A DNA stretch of 22,923 nucleotides from CAZZDK01 sp964652235 (lineage in GTDB: Bacteria > Pseudomonadota > Alphaproteobacteria > UBA9219), in contig CAZZDK010000027.1 in NCBI GenBank assembly GCA_964652235.1, forward strand, positions 1 to 22,923, read 5' to 3'. Shown piece by piece: positions 6,675 to 13,962 of the stretch (the first letter of the stretch is position 1; each line of letters starts with the position of its first letter). A model generated the notes under the pieces. That model did not search any database. It worked only from the letters and a program-made list of their open reading frames with translations, and was not told where the DNA came from. The translations under genes were made by a program, and so were the position numbers.

Positions 6675-7196
6675 ATGCCGCAAGTCGCATCCCAACTTTT
6701 CAGGCACCTTCTCTGGTCCGGAAACGGCCATATCGCAATGCCGATACTGTGGGACGCCCTGATTTCGGACGACCCGGGCGACCTCAAACAGGCCATCGAC
6801 GTTATCGAAAAGCAAACCAACTGGCCCCAGGATATTCAGGACGATCTGAAGACGCTTTACGAATATCGCCGCTCTTACGAGGAGGACCTGGACCTTCCGT
6901 TCCAGGAGCGGCGCAACCTCAGGGAACGGGAGTGGAACCTTACGATCGAACTCGCTCTCAGGCTCTGGGGCCATGCGCCCGCAGGGCTGATCGGCCAGAT
7001 GCCCATCCCCGACAGGCTGCGGCACCTCGTCGCCGAGAGGGAGATGGCCGAGCGCGAAATGGTCGCCCCGGAGCCGGAGGCCGAACCCCCGGAAGCCGAG
7101 GTCCAGGCGCCAGAGCCGGCGGCGGAGGAGCCGAAACCTGTGCCGCCGCATGAGATCGCCGTCGCCGAGCCGGAGCCGGAACTGGAGCCGGAATGA
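6675..7196 (+). CDS. unrecognised acidic protein with Pro/Glu-rich tail
   Basis: I do not recognise this 173-residue protein. ATG 6675 has an excellent ribosome binding site (GGAGGT, 6664-6669) and a TATAAT box further upstream, so I am confident it is expressed. Residues 1-125 look folded and mainly helical, with a run of charged helices at 55-95 (YEYRRSYEEDLD, QERRNLRERE) and a Trp-containing segment ALRLWGHAP. From about residue 128 to the end the chain is low-complexity and rich in Glu, Pro and Ala. There is no signal peptide or transmembrane segment, so it is probably cytoplasmic. It is divergent from ispH and ends 6 bases before the convergent hpnE stop. Its position inside the hopanoid cluster may be coincidental. 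Confidence 0.8.
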   Translation: MPQVASQLFRHLLWSGNGHIAMPILWDALISDDPGDLKQAIDVIEKQTNWPQDIQDDLKTLYEYRRSYEEDLDLPFQERRNLREREWNLTIELALRLWGHAPAGLIGQMPIPDRLRHLVAEREMAEREMVAPEPEAEPPEAEVQAPEPAAEEPKPVPPHEIAVAEPEPELEPE

Positions 7197-7202
7197 AGGC
7201 CG

Positions 7203-8462
7203 TCACGCCCCCCAGCGCATGACGACCTGCGCCGCTTTGACGCCGGAGCGGATCGCGCCTTCGATGGTCGAGGGCAGGGACGTCGCCGTCCAGTCGCCCG
7301 CCAGCGCCAGATTCTTCCAGCCGATATAGGCCGTGGGCCTCAATTTATTCTGCGCGGGCGTCGCCGCGAACGTCGCGCGTTTTTCCCGCACGATCCGGCA
7401 GGGCGGAATCTTTTCCGGGTCCAGATCGAACAATTTCGCCAAATCCTCCCAGATCGCCACCGCCCATTCTTCGTTTTCGTGCTCGCCGTAGCGGTCCGCC
7501 GCGCTGATCGTCACCGACACCACGCCCGGCTTCACGAAGACCCATTCCGTCAGCCCCCCCACCGTTCCCGTGAATCCGGCCGGATTGTGCGGCACTTCGA
7601 TCCGGTAATGCGCGTTCGTGATCGCCCGGAATTCCGTCGGCGCGGCCAGCGTCGGGATCAATTCCTGCGCCACCCAGGCCGGAACGGCCAGGACCACCCA
7701 ATCGTTCGGCTCCAGCGCGATTTGTCTGGTCGAAAAGTCCAGCGCCGTCACCTGGCCGTCGGTGTTCACGTCCAGCGCACGCAGGCGGTGGCCGAAATGG
7801 ATCATGCCGCCGCCCTGCCGGATCGTTTTCAGGCAGGGCTGAACGAAGCTTTCCGACAGGCCGAGCTTCGGGATCATCGGACAGCACGCCGCCCCGCCCG
7901 CGCCGAAGCTTTGCGCGAACAGGTTGGCCAAAAGCTGCGCCGAGGCCGCGTTCAATTCCGTGTTCAGCGCCGCGATCGCCAGCGGCCCCCACAGGCGCTT
8001 GAAAAGAAGCGTTTTCGAGTCGAGGCAGGAGGCGACCGTCGCCTCCTCGCCCGCGAAAAGAAACCGGGCCGCTTCCAGATAATCCAGCGGCCTTGTGCCC
8101 GGCACGCGGCGCTTGGGATCGAAAATCCACCACGGAACCCGCCCGTTGTTCATCCGCAGCGTCCAGCGCTCGCCCGTCTCGAAATCCATGAAGGGAAAAA
8201 AAGGCTCGCGCGCGCGCGTCATCGTGTCGCCCGCGCCCGAAAGCTCCAGATAATCCTGCACCGCCACGTTGCCCGACAGAACCAGATGGTTGCCGTTGTC
8301 GATCCGGCAATCCAGGCCCTTGTCGAAATAGGAACGGCACCGCCCCCCCGCGTAAGGCGCGGATTCGTAAAGCACGACCTTTTGCCCCATCAGGCAAAGC
8401 TGCAATCCGGCCGACAGGCCCGAAAGGCCCGCGCCGACGATATGGACGGTTCGAGAAGTCAT
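7203..8462 (-). CDS. hpnE: HpnE, hydroxysqualene dehydroxylase
   Basis: This 419-residue FAD-dependent amine oxidase/desaturase-type protein is HpnE, which reduces hydroxysqualene to squalene after HpnD and HpnC. The dinucleotide-binding fingerprint GAGLSGLSAG is at residues 10-19, followed by the acidic YESAPYAGGRCRS segment. The C-terminal FAD motif is visible as LALAGDWTATSLPSTIEGAI, the typical family ending. I chose ATG 8462 (MTSRTVHIVGAG); the open frame continues to a TTG at 8498, but the added 12 residues are not family-like. No clear Shine-Dalgarno sequence precedes either start. Unlike the usual hpnCDE arrangement it is separated from hpnD by about 1.5 kb and an opposite-strand gene. 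It therefore probably needs its own promoter in the 153-base gap at 8463-8615. Confidence 0.95.
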   Translation of the reverse strand: MTSRTVHIVGAGLSGLSAGLQLCLMGQKVVLYESAPYAGGRCRSYFDKGLDCRIDNGNHLVLSGNVAVQDYLELSGAGDTMTRAREPFFPFMDFETGERWTLRMNNGRVPWWIFDPKRRVPGTRPLDYLEAARFLFAGEEATVASCLDSKTLLFKRLWGPLAIAALNTELNAASAQLLANLFAQSFGAGGAACCPMIPKLGLSESFVQPCLKTIRQGGGMIHFGHRLRALDVNTDGQVTALDFSTRQIALEPNDWVVLAVPAWVAQELIPTLAAPTEFRAITNAHYRIEVPHNPAGFTGTVGGLTEWVFVKPGVVSVTISAADRYGEHENEEWAVAIWEDLAKLFDLDPEKIPPCRIVREKRATFAATPAQNKLRPTAYIGWKNLALAGDWTATSLPSTIEGAIRSGVKAAQVVMRWGA

Positions 8463-8615
8463 GGCAGGCAATCGAGCATAGGAGGCCGCCGGGATCAAGG
8501 GGCAGGGTTAATGGTTAATTTGTCCATGAAAACAATAAAGAAATTGGCGGTCCGGGGGCGGATTGTTTAAGGTGATGGCCGGTCTTTGCCATTCAGCCAT
8601 TTGATCGAACGTCAT

Positions 8616-9692
8616 ATGAAGAAGATTGAATATAGTTTCGTTCCGGGGGACCCGGAAGACGTGATGAGCCCAGAAAGCGGGGACGCGATTCTTCTTCGCG
8701 ATCTTCGCAGCGCGATCATCGAGGCCTTAGGCGTCGCCCCGAAACATCCGTTCGAAAGCAGGCTGCCTCTCGTGGATGAGGAAGGCGTCGTCGTCGCGAT
8801 CAATCCGTCCATACATGAAGAGTGGAATATGGGGCGCAGACTTCTTGGCGTTCACATTCGCAACGATCTTTCGTTCGCCGATACGGACCTGAGATTGTGC
8901 CGTTTTATCCTTGAGCCTTCGTTTCATCCCTTGAGCGTCTATGACCGCAAAGAAATGGCGAAAGAGGCGGAGATCTATCCCGTCCATTTCCTTCCCTCTC
9001 GCGTGACGCCGCAGAAAATCGAGGCGGCGGCGAGGGAAGTTTTTTCATCCAGGAGAGGTTCCGGACCGATTACGGCCTTTGTCATCGGCGATCCGTGGTT
9101 CGGCAAGGGACAGGAATGGGACGGAAACGTCATTCTCGGACAGATCGAAGAATTCATGAAAAGGCGGGGCGGCCACGCGCTCGTGACGACCTCGCCGCGA
9201 ACGAAGAAGGCGGTGGAGAGGAACATCAAGGCGCTTCTCGAGCCGTGGCTTTTGCACGGCTATTTTTGGTGCCACGAGAAAGAAGAAGGCGGCGGCAGGG
9301 CCAATCCCTATCTCGCCTATCTCGGCCTGGCCGACGAGATCGTAGTGACGGCGGATTCTCTTTCCATGGTCAGCGACGTGGCGGCGACGGGAAAGCCTTT
9401 CCGGCTGGTTCACGACTGGAGAGATCAGGCGTTTTCGCAGGCCGCTCTTGAAGAAGGAAAAGCGCGCCATGAGCCGGGACGCGCCGTTTCTCTTTTACCG
9501 GCCTGCGAGCTGTTGAGCCATACGCCTCAACAAAAGCTTCCGGAAAATCTTTTGCGCTGCGGCGCGCGGTCGATCACGGACCCGGATATGAGCATCCGCC
9601 CTGCGCCCGTTTACGATACCGGCCTGCCGCGGGCGGTGGCCGGGGTTGCGGCGGCGATCCGCGCGAAGGCGATGGAATTGGGGCGGGGATGA
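8616..9692 (+). CDS. ELM1-like (DUF1022) family protein inserted in the hopanoid cluster
   Basis: The 358-residue product resembles the bacterial 'mitochondrial fission ELM1' family in its C-terminal two-thirds. The landmarks are LPSRVTPQKI (126-135), ITAFVIGDPW (152-161), LVTTSPRT (189-196), and the hallmark block 230-261 running from NPYLAYLGLADEIVV through ADSLSMVSDVAATGKP. The biochemical role of the bacterial family is not established; a GT-B-like fold has been suggested, as far as I recall. The N-terminal 100 residues do not show the usual ELM1 opening. I chose ATG 8616 (MKKIEYSF) over an upstream TTG at 8586; no ribosome binding site is visible. Base composition is lower than its neighbours (23 G+C of 60 at 8581-8640, against 42 of 60 at 7501-7560 in hpnE). 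It splits hpnD from hpnE and runs opposite to both, which suggests insertion. Confidence 0.78.
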   Translation: MKKIEYSFVPGDPEDVMSPESGDAILLRDLRSAIIEALGVAPKHPFESRLPLVDEEGVVVAINPSIHEEWNMGRRLLGVHIRNDLSFADTDLRLCRFILEPSFHPLSVYDRKEMAKEAEIYPVHFLPSRVTPQKIEAAAREVFSSRRGSGPITAFVIGDPWFGKGQEWDGNVILGQIEEFMKRRGGHALVTTSPRTKKAVERNIKALLEPWLLHGYFWCHEKEEGGGRANPYLAYLGLADEIVVTADSLSMVSDVAATGKPFRLVHDWRDQAFSQAALEEGKARHEPGRAVSLLPACELLSHTPQQKLPENLLRCGARSITDPDMSIRPAPVYDTGLPRAVAGVAAAIRAKAMELGRG

Positions 9693-9724
9693 CGCGAAAG
9701 AGGGCGGAGAGAGTGGCGCACAAC

Positions 9725-9775
9725 GACTCTGGATTGCTTCGTCCCCCGGATCAAATCCGGGGTCCTCGCAATGAC
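9725..9775. repeat. half palindrome, CTGGATTGC/CCTCGCAATGAC family
   Basis: GACTCTGGATTGC (9725-9737) and CCTCGCAATGAC (9764-9775) match the right half of the 109-base palindrome at 3337-3445. The hairpin between them is different: CCCCGGAT-caa-ATCCGGGG (9744-9762). The arms are conserved and the enclosed hairpin is exchanged. Confidence 0.8.
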
Positions 9776-9790
9776 GGGGTTTTCTTTCTT

Positions 9791-9871
9791 CCCTGAATCC
9801 TGAACCCTGGCCACCTGTCTGCGGGCGGCCCTGGATTGCCACGGCGCGGCGAAGCCGCGCCTCGCAATGAC
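9791..9871. repeat. diverged single copy of the 81-bp repeat unit
   Basis: The stretch starts with heptamers (CCCTGAA, TCCTGAA), continues through CCTGTCTGC, and ends with CTGGATTGC (9831-9839), a CGCGGC-gaa-GCCGCG hairpin and CCTCGCAATGAC (9860-9871). The same modules in the same order form the tandem 81-bp units at the right edge of the window. The rest of the 9693-9949 gap is heptamer-like pyrimidine-rich DNA and holds no gene I can support. Confidence 0.7.
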
Positions 9872-9949
9872 GGTTTCTTTCTTCCCCGACCCCCGAACCT
9901 GTCCCCCGAAGCCTTGGCGTAGGGGGATCCCGGCCCCTGATCCCCTTTT

Positions 9950-10801
9950 TTACTCCACCATCCCGCGCAGGGCGATCAGGAGCTTGCGCCACAAGGGCAG
10001 GCGGGCGCGCTTTTCCGGCTCTTTCCAATTCCTTTTCAAAAGAACCGTCAGGATGGCCCGATAGTAATTTCGCATGGCGCGGGCCGGGCGCATGGAGTGC
10101 CAGGCCGCGCCGCGCATCGCGTCGTCCGCTTCGTCAAAATGGCGCAGGGCGACGTTCGCCAACGCCCGGCACGCGGCGGGAAGCGCCGGGTCTTTCAGGA
10201 CTTCCGTCGGCACGCGGCTTTTCACGCCGACTTGCTTCAGAATTTCTTCGGGCAGATAGAGCCGTCCGCGCCGCGCGTCCTCGGCCAAATCCCGCAGGAT
10301 GTTCGTGAGCTGCAGGGCGCGGCCCAGATGGTGCGCCGCGCGCATGGCCTCCTTTCCGGAATCCCCGAAAATCCGAACCGAAACGCGTCCCACCGCGCTC
10401 GCCACGCGGTCGCAATAAAGATCGAGCTTCCATACCGACGGCGCGCAAATCGCTTCCCGCGCGTCCATCTCCATCCCTTCGATGATCGCCTGGAAGTCCT
10501 CCTCAACCAGATCAAACCGCCGGATCGCCGGTAAAAGCGCGGTCCCGATGGCCTCGCTCGCTTCGCCTTTCTCAAACAGGACCCGGATGCGTTCCTTCCA
10601 AAGGGCAAGTCCTTCGTCGCGGAGCTCACGCGTCGGGGAATCGTCCGCGATGTCGTCCACCTCGCGGCAGAAGGCGTAAAGCGCGTACATCGCCTCCCGC
10701 CGCCGCGCCGGCAAAAGTCCCATCCCCGAAGCGAACGACGTTTTCGACGCCTTTACCCGGGCGCGGACTTCTTTCATGGCTTCGTTGTAGGAAAGACCCA
10801 T
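9950..10801 (-). CDS. hpnD: HpnD, presqualene diphosphate synthase
   Basis: The 283-residue product is a squalene/phytoene synthase family enzyme. HpnD condenses two farnesyl diphosphates to presqualene diphosphate. The two Asp-rich Mg-binding motifs are DDIADD (residues 49-54), within YALYAFCREVDD, and DLAED (171-175), within QLTNILRDLAED followed by RGRLYLP. ATG 10801 lies 4 bases after the hpnC stop and has GGAGAAGGT upstream, so translation is probably coupled. Length is normal for the family. The TAA stop is followed on the coding strand by heptamer-like repeats. HpnC, HpnD and HpnE replace the single squalene synthase of eukaryotes. Confidence 0.96.
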   Translation of the reverse strand: MGLSYNEAMKEVRARVKASKTSFASGMGLLPARRREAMYALYAFCREVDDIADDSPTRELRDEGLALWKERIRVLFEKGEASEAIGTALLPAIRRFDLVEEDFQAIIEGMEMDAREAICAPSVWKLDLYCDRVASAVGRVSVRIFGDSGKEAMRAAHHLGRALQLTNILRDLAEDARRGRLYLPEEILKQVGVKSRVPTEVLKDPALPAACRALANVALRHFDEADDAMRGAAWHSMRPARAMRNYYRAILTVLLKRNWKEPEKRARLPLWRKLLIALRGMVE

Positions 10802-10805
10802 GCCG

Positions 10806-11642
10806 CTACCTTCTCCAGGCGATCAGAAGACCCGTCAGGAGCGCCGCCGCCTTCGCCCCCGGACCCAGCTTGACTTTTCCCCGCAGCGGGTCGCGCTTTG
10901 AAAGAAGTTTCGCCAGCCTTTCGGCGACGGAAACGATCACCGCCGCGTCGATCCGCAGATGAACGTCGTCGATATAGGGCGGAAGTTCTCGCGCCTTTTC
11001 GATCAGCGGCCAGGTGAGCGCCAGAAGATCGTCCAAGGTCCTGCGAAGCTGGGGCGAGGATTTTTCGTGCTCGCGCGAAAGGTGCGTCGGGTCCGCGCCG
11101 TTTTTCTCCATCAGGTCGAGAGGAACGTACACCCGGTCCAGTTCCGCGTAATCGTCGCCGCAATCCTGGAGGTGGTTCAGAATCTGAAGCGCCGCGCACA
11201 GCGCGTCGCTGGCGGGCCAGGATTCTTTGGAAACCCCGTGCAGGTCGAGCAGGTAGCGTCCCACCGGCGCCGCCGAATAGCGGCAATAATCCATCAGCTC
11301 TTCAAAGTTCGCGTAGCGCAGCTTCGTCGCATCCCGCTTGAAGGCGACCAGCAGATCCAGCGCGTGCGCCGGATCCGCGCCCGTTTCCGCAAGGCTCTCG
11401 CGCAAGGGAATAGCGCTCGCCACCCTTTTCTCTCCCGGCGCGAGCAGAGCCGCGCCCAGGCTTTCCAGTCGGTCTATCTTCTCGTGCGGCTCCAAAAGCG
11501 GGTTGTCCGAAATGTCGTCCGCCGCCCGCGCGAAGATGTAATAGGCCGCCACGTGCCGCCGCAAATCCGCGCGGATCATTTGCGCGACCGGGAAATTTTC
11601 CGTGTTCTCGTTCTTGCCGCTCGGCGTCTCGATGGAGGTCAT
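10806..11642 (-). CDS. hpnC: HpnC, hydroxysqualene synthase
   Basis: The 278-residue product is the second squalene/phytoene synthase homologue of the cluster. HpnC converts presqualene diphosphate to hydroxysqualene. Its N-terminus SGKNENTENFPVA is typical (family form 'enFPVAS'). The first Asp-rich motif is DDISD (residues 42-46) and the second is DCGDD (160-164), in LQILNHLQDCGDDY. ATG 11642 overlaps the hpnB stop in an ATGA arrangement, indicating translational coupling; the open frame extends further upstream, but only antisense through hpnB. The C-terminal segment AAALLTGLLIAWRR is hydrophobic and could associate with the membrane. It is distinguished from HpnD by the FPVA N-terminus and by the diverged second motif. 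Confidence 0.95.
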   Translation of the reverse strand: MTSIETPSGKNENTENFPVAQMIRADLRRHVAAYYIFARAADDISDNPLLEPHEKIDRLESLGAALLAPGEKRVASAIPLRESLAETGADPAHALDLLVAFKRDATKLRYANFEELMDYCRYSAAPVGRYLLDLHGVSKESWPASDALCAALQILNHLQDCGDDYAELDRVYVPLDLMEKNGADPTHLSREHEKSSPQLRRTLDDLLALTWPLIEKARELPPYIDDVHLRIDAAVIVSVAERLAKLLSKRDPLRGKVKLGPGAKAAALLTGLLIAWRR

Positions 11643-12760
11643 TGATGCGTCCGGCCTTTCCAGAGGCCGCCTTTTCCCGCCCAGGTCCGCCGCGCCGAGT
11701 TGAAGGTCGCCACCATATAAAACAGGGCCGCCAGCGGCAGACTCGCCGCCCAGACCAGCGGCAGTTCGTAAAAGACGACCATGGGCGCGTAAAGCGCCGC
11801 CATCACAAACCAGGCGATCCCCCCCAGGAACATGAGGTCGGCCCTGAACGTCAAGACCGCCCAGACGGGAGAGAGAAAGACCACCGCCATCGCCAAGAGC
11901 GCCCCCGCCAGGAAAAGATTCGACCGCCGGAGCTGCGTAAAGGCCGTGCGCGCGATCATGTCGTGGACGTCTTCGAAGGAGGGATAGCGGCGCAGGCTTC
12001 GCGCGTCGTTCGTGAGAGTCAGGCATATCTTGCCGCCGGTTTCCTTGATCCGCGCGGCCAGCGCGCAATCGTCGATAAGCTCGCCCTTGATCGCCTCCAG
12101 GCCGCCGATCTTCTTAAGCGCCGCGCGCCGCGCGAGCATCACGCCGCCCGCCGCCGCCGCGATCTTGGACTGCGGATCGCCGACCAGCCGGAAGGGGTAG
12201 AGCATCGTGAAGAAAAAGACAAAGGCCGGAATCAACAATTTTTCCACCGGCGAGACGCAATTCAATTTCACCATCAAAGACGCGAGGTCGTAGCCGTTCC
12301 GCTCCGCGCGCGCGACAAGCTGGCGCAGGCCGAACGTCTTGTGCGCGATGTCCGCATCGGTGAAAAGCACCAGCGGCGCCTTGCTTTTCTCAAGCCCCGC
12401 CTGCATGGCCGCGACCTTGCCGGTCCAGCCTTCCGGCAGGTCCGGCGCTTTGACGACCTCAAGCTTTTCTTCCATGCCCTTCTTTTTAGCCAGACGGCCC
12501 GCCAGGCCGCCCGTGTCGTCCACGCTGTGGTCGTCCACCAGAAGGATGCGGAACTTGCCCGGATAATCCTGATCCAAAAGCGTGGGCAGCGTGCCGGGCA
12601 GTATCTCGGCCTCGTTGCGCGCGGGCACGATAACGTCCACGTCCGGCCAGGTTTCGGGATTCGGCTCCGGCGTGTCCAAAAGCGGATTCCAAAAACGTCC
12701 CCGGAAGACCACAAGGACGTACAGCGCGATGATCGAAAGCGTGCAGGAAACGATCAGCAT
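11639..12760 (-). CDS. hpnB: HpnB, hopene-associated family 2 glycosyltransferase
   Basis: This 373-residue membrane-bound GT2-type protein matches the HpnB family. An N-terminal transmembrane helix (about 1-20) leads into the GT-A domain. That domain has VDVIVPARNE (41-50), LLVDDHSVDDT (73-83) and the metal-binding DXD as FTDADI (D135, D137). An EDD-like site (ELIDDC) lies further on, with QLRRS in the place of the usual QxxRW. Three or so hydrophobic segments (about 275-350) follow. Its exact substrate is unsettled; it is thought to act on the hopanoid side chain or headgroup, and HpnB is not essential for basic hopanoid synthesis. ATG 12760 lies 3 bases after the hpnA stop, with GGGAG within the end of hpnA. 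Confidence 0.92.
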   Translation of the reverse strand: MLIVSCTLSIIALYVLVVFRGRFWNPLLDTPEPNPETWPDVDVIVPARNEAEILPGTLPTLLDQDYPGKFRILLVDDHSVDDTGGLAGRLAKKKGMEEKLEVVKAPDLPEGWTGKVAAMQAGLEKSKAPLVLFTDADIAHKTFGLRQLVARAERNGYDLASLMVKLNCVSPVEKLLIPAFVFFFTMLYPFRLVGDPQSKIAAAAGGVMLARRAALKKIGGLEAIKGELIDDCALAARIKETGGKICLTLTNDARSLRRYPSFEDVHDMIARTAFTQLRRSNLFLAGALLAMAVVFLSPVWAVLTFRADLMFLGGIAWFVMAALYAPMVVFYELPLVWAASLPLAALFYMVATFNSARRTWAGKGGLWKGRTHQ

Positions 12761-12763
12761 TTT

Positions 12764-13765
12764 TTATAATCTCCCGTCTTCGCGCAGCCAGGCCACGGCG
12801 TCCTCGATCGCCTTTCGGGCGGGGCGCGGCGCGTAGCCGAGCTCGCGCAGGGCTTTCGCCGACGAAAAGAACATTTTCTTTTTTGCCATCCGCAGACCGT
12901 CCACGGTGATAAAAGGTTCGCGCTTCGTCAAGCGGGCGATGAACTCCGCGACGTAAGCTATTGGAAACAATAGAATCCTTGGGATCCTGAAAAGGGGCGG
13001 ACGGTGGCCCGTCAGCTTGGCGATGTGCGCGAGAATCTCTTTAAGCTCCATGTCCTCGCCGCCCAGGATGTAGCCTTCGCCGACCCGGCCTTTCTCAAGC
13101 GCCAGAACGTGTCCCATTGCCACGTCGTCCACGTGGACGACGTTGAGCCCCGTATCCACATAGGCCGACATTTTCCCCGCCGCCGCTTCAAGAACGACGC
13201 GGCCCGTCGGCGTCGGCTTGACGTCGCGCGGCCCGATGGGCGTGGAGGGATGGACGATCACCGCAGGCAGGCCTTTTTCGCGCACCAGGCGGCGAACTTC
13301 CTGTTCCGCCAGATATTTCGAGCGTTTATACGCGCCCGTCATGTCGGGCAGAGAAACAAACGTCTTTTCGTTTCCGGGCGAGCCGTCTTTCGGAAGGCCG
13401 ATGGTCGCGACGGAGCTCGTATAGACGATTTTCTTCACGCCCGCCTTCAGGGCCGCTTCCATCAGGCCGCGCGTGCCGCCCACGTTCACGCGGTTCATCG
13501 CTTCCTCGTCCGGGACCCAGATCCGGTAATCCGCCGCGACGTGGAAGAGATAGTCGCAACCTTGCAGGCCCTTGGCGAGGGCTTCGGGATTAGCCAGGTC
13601 GCCTTCGAAAAGCTCGAAGTCTTTCAGGCCTTGCAGATTCCGCCTGTCGCTTCCCTTGCGGACGAGCAGGCGCAGGCGGTGCCCCCTTTTCTCAAGGGCT
13701 CGCGCGACGGCGGCGCCGACGAAACCCGTCGCGCCCGTGACGAAAGAAAGAGGCCTGTCGTTCAT
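12764..13765 (-). CDS. hpnA: HpnA, hopanoid-associated NAD-dependent sugar epimerase/dehydratase
   Basis: The 333-residue protein is an extended short-chain dehydrogenase. The NAD-binding TGATGFVG is at residues 10-17, the catalytic Ser region is YTSSVATIG (115-123), and YKRSK gives Y146 and K150. The HpnA-specific stretches TPIGPRDVKPTPTG and NVVHVDDVA are present. The family is linked to hopanoid clusters and its substrate is unproven. I chose ATG 13765 (MNDRPLSF); the open frame reaches further upstream, but the extra residues are proline-rich translation of non-coding DNA. No Shine-Dalgarno sequence precedes ATG 13765, and a TATAAC box ends 7 bases before it, so the transcript may be leaderless. 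It heads hpnA-hpnB-hpnC-hpnD. Confidence 0.94.
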   Translation of the reverse strand: MNDRPLSFVTGATGFVGAAVARALEKRGHRLRLLVRKGSDRRNLQGLKDFELFEGDLANPEALAKGLQGCDYLFHVAADYRIWVPDEEAMNRVNVGGTRGLMEAALKAGVKKIVYTSSVATIGLPKDGSPGNEKTFVSLPDMTGAYKRSKYLAEQEVRRLVREKGLPAVIVHPSTPIGPRDVKPTPTGRVVLEAAAGKMSAYVDTGLNVVHVDDVAMGHVLALEKGRVGEGYILGGEDMELKEILAHIAKLTGHRPPLFRIPRILLFPIAYVAEFIARLTKREPFITVDGLRMAKKKMFFSSAKALRELGYAPRPARKAIEDAVAWLREDGRL

Positions 13766-13772
13766 ATAAGAG

Positions 13773-13801
13773 GTTATAGCCGGGGTTAGGGGTCGGCGCA
13801 A
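13773..13801 (-). promoter_or_regulatory. candidate promoter of the hpnABCD operon
   Basis: On the minus strand, TATAAC (13778-13773; five of six matches) is preceded at 17 bases by TTGCGC (13801-13796; three of six). A start 7 bases downstream of the -10 falls at or one base before ATG 13765. This leaves no leader. Confidence 0.4.
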
Positions 13802-13810
13802 TGGAGGGGG

Positions 13811-13962
13811 CATTTAGGGTTCAGGGGTAGGGGGAGAGCGCAACTTCGTTGCGCAATTCTTGCGCTGGGTCCCGGAGCGCCTTTCTTTCGCCCTTCGGGC
13901 GAAAAAAGGCCGTCCGGGATGACAATTATTTTCTCCTTGAACCCTGAATCCTCAATCCTCAC
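13811..13962. repeat. repeat cluster between ligA and hpnA
   Basis: This gap contains four modules. Heptamers (CATTTAG, GGTTCAG, GGGTAGG) occupy 13811-13831. A 7-bp hairpin GCGCAAC-ttc-GTTGCGC lies at 13838-13854. A GTCCCGGA/TCCGGGAT palindrome (13869-13920) encloses a TTTCGCCC/GGGCGAAA hairpin. Opposite-sense heptamers (CCTTGAA, CCCTGAA, TCCTCAA, TCCTCAC) run from 13935 to 13962. The last unit contains the ligA stop codon. The overall plan (heptamers, palindrome, inverted heptamers) resembles the two composite elements, but with the other palindrome family in the middle. Confidence 0.75.
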
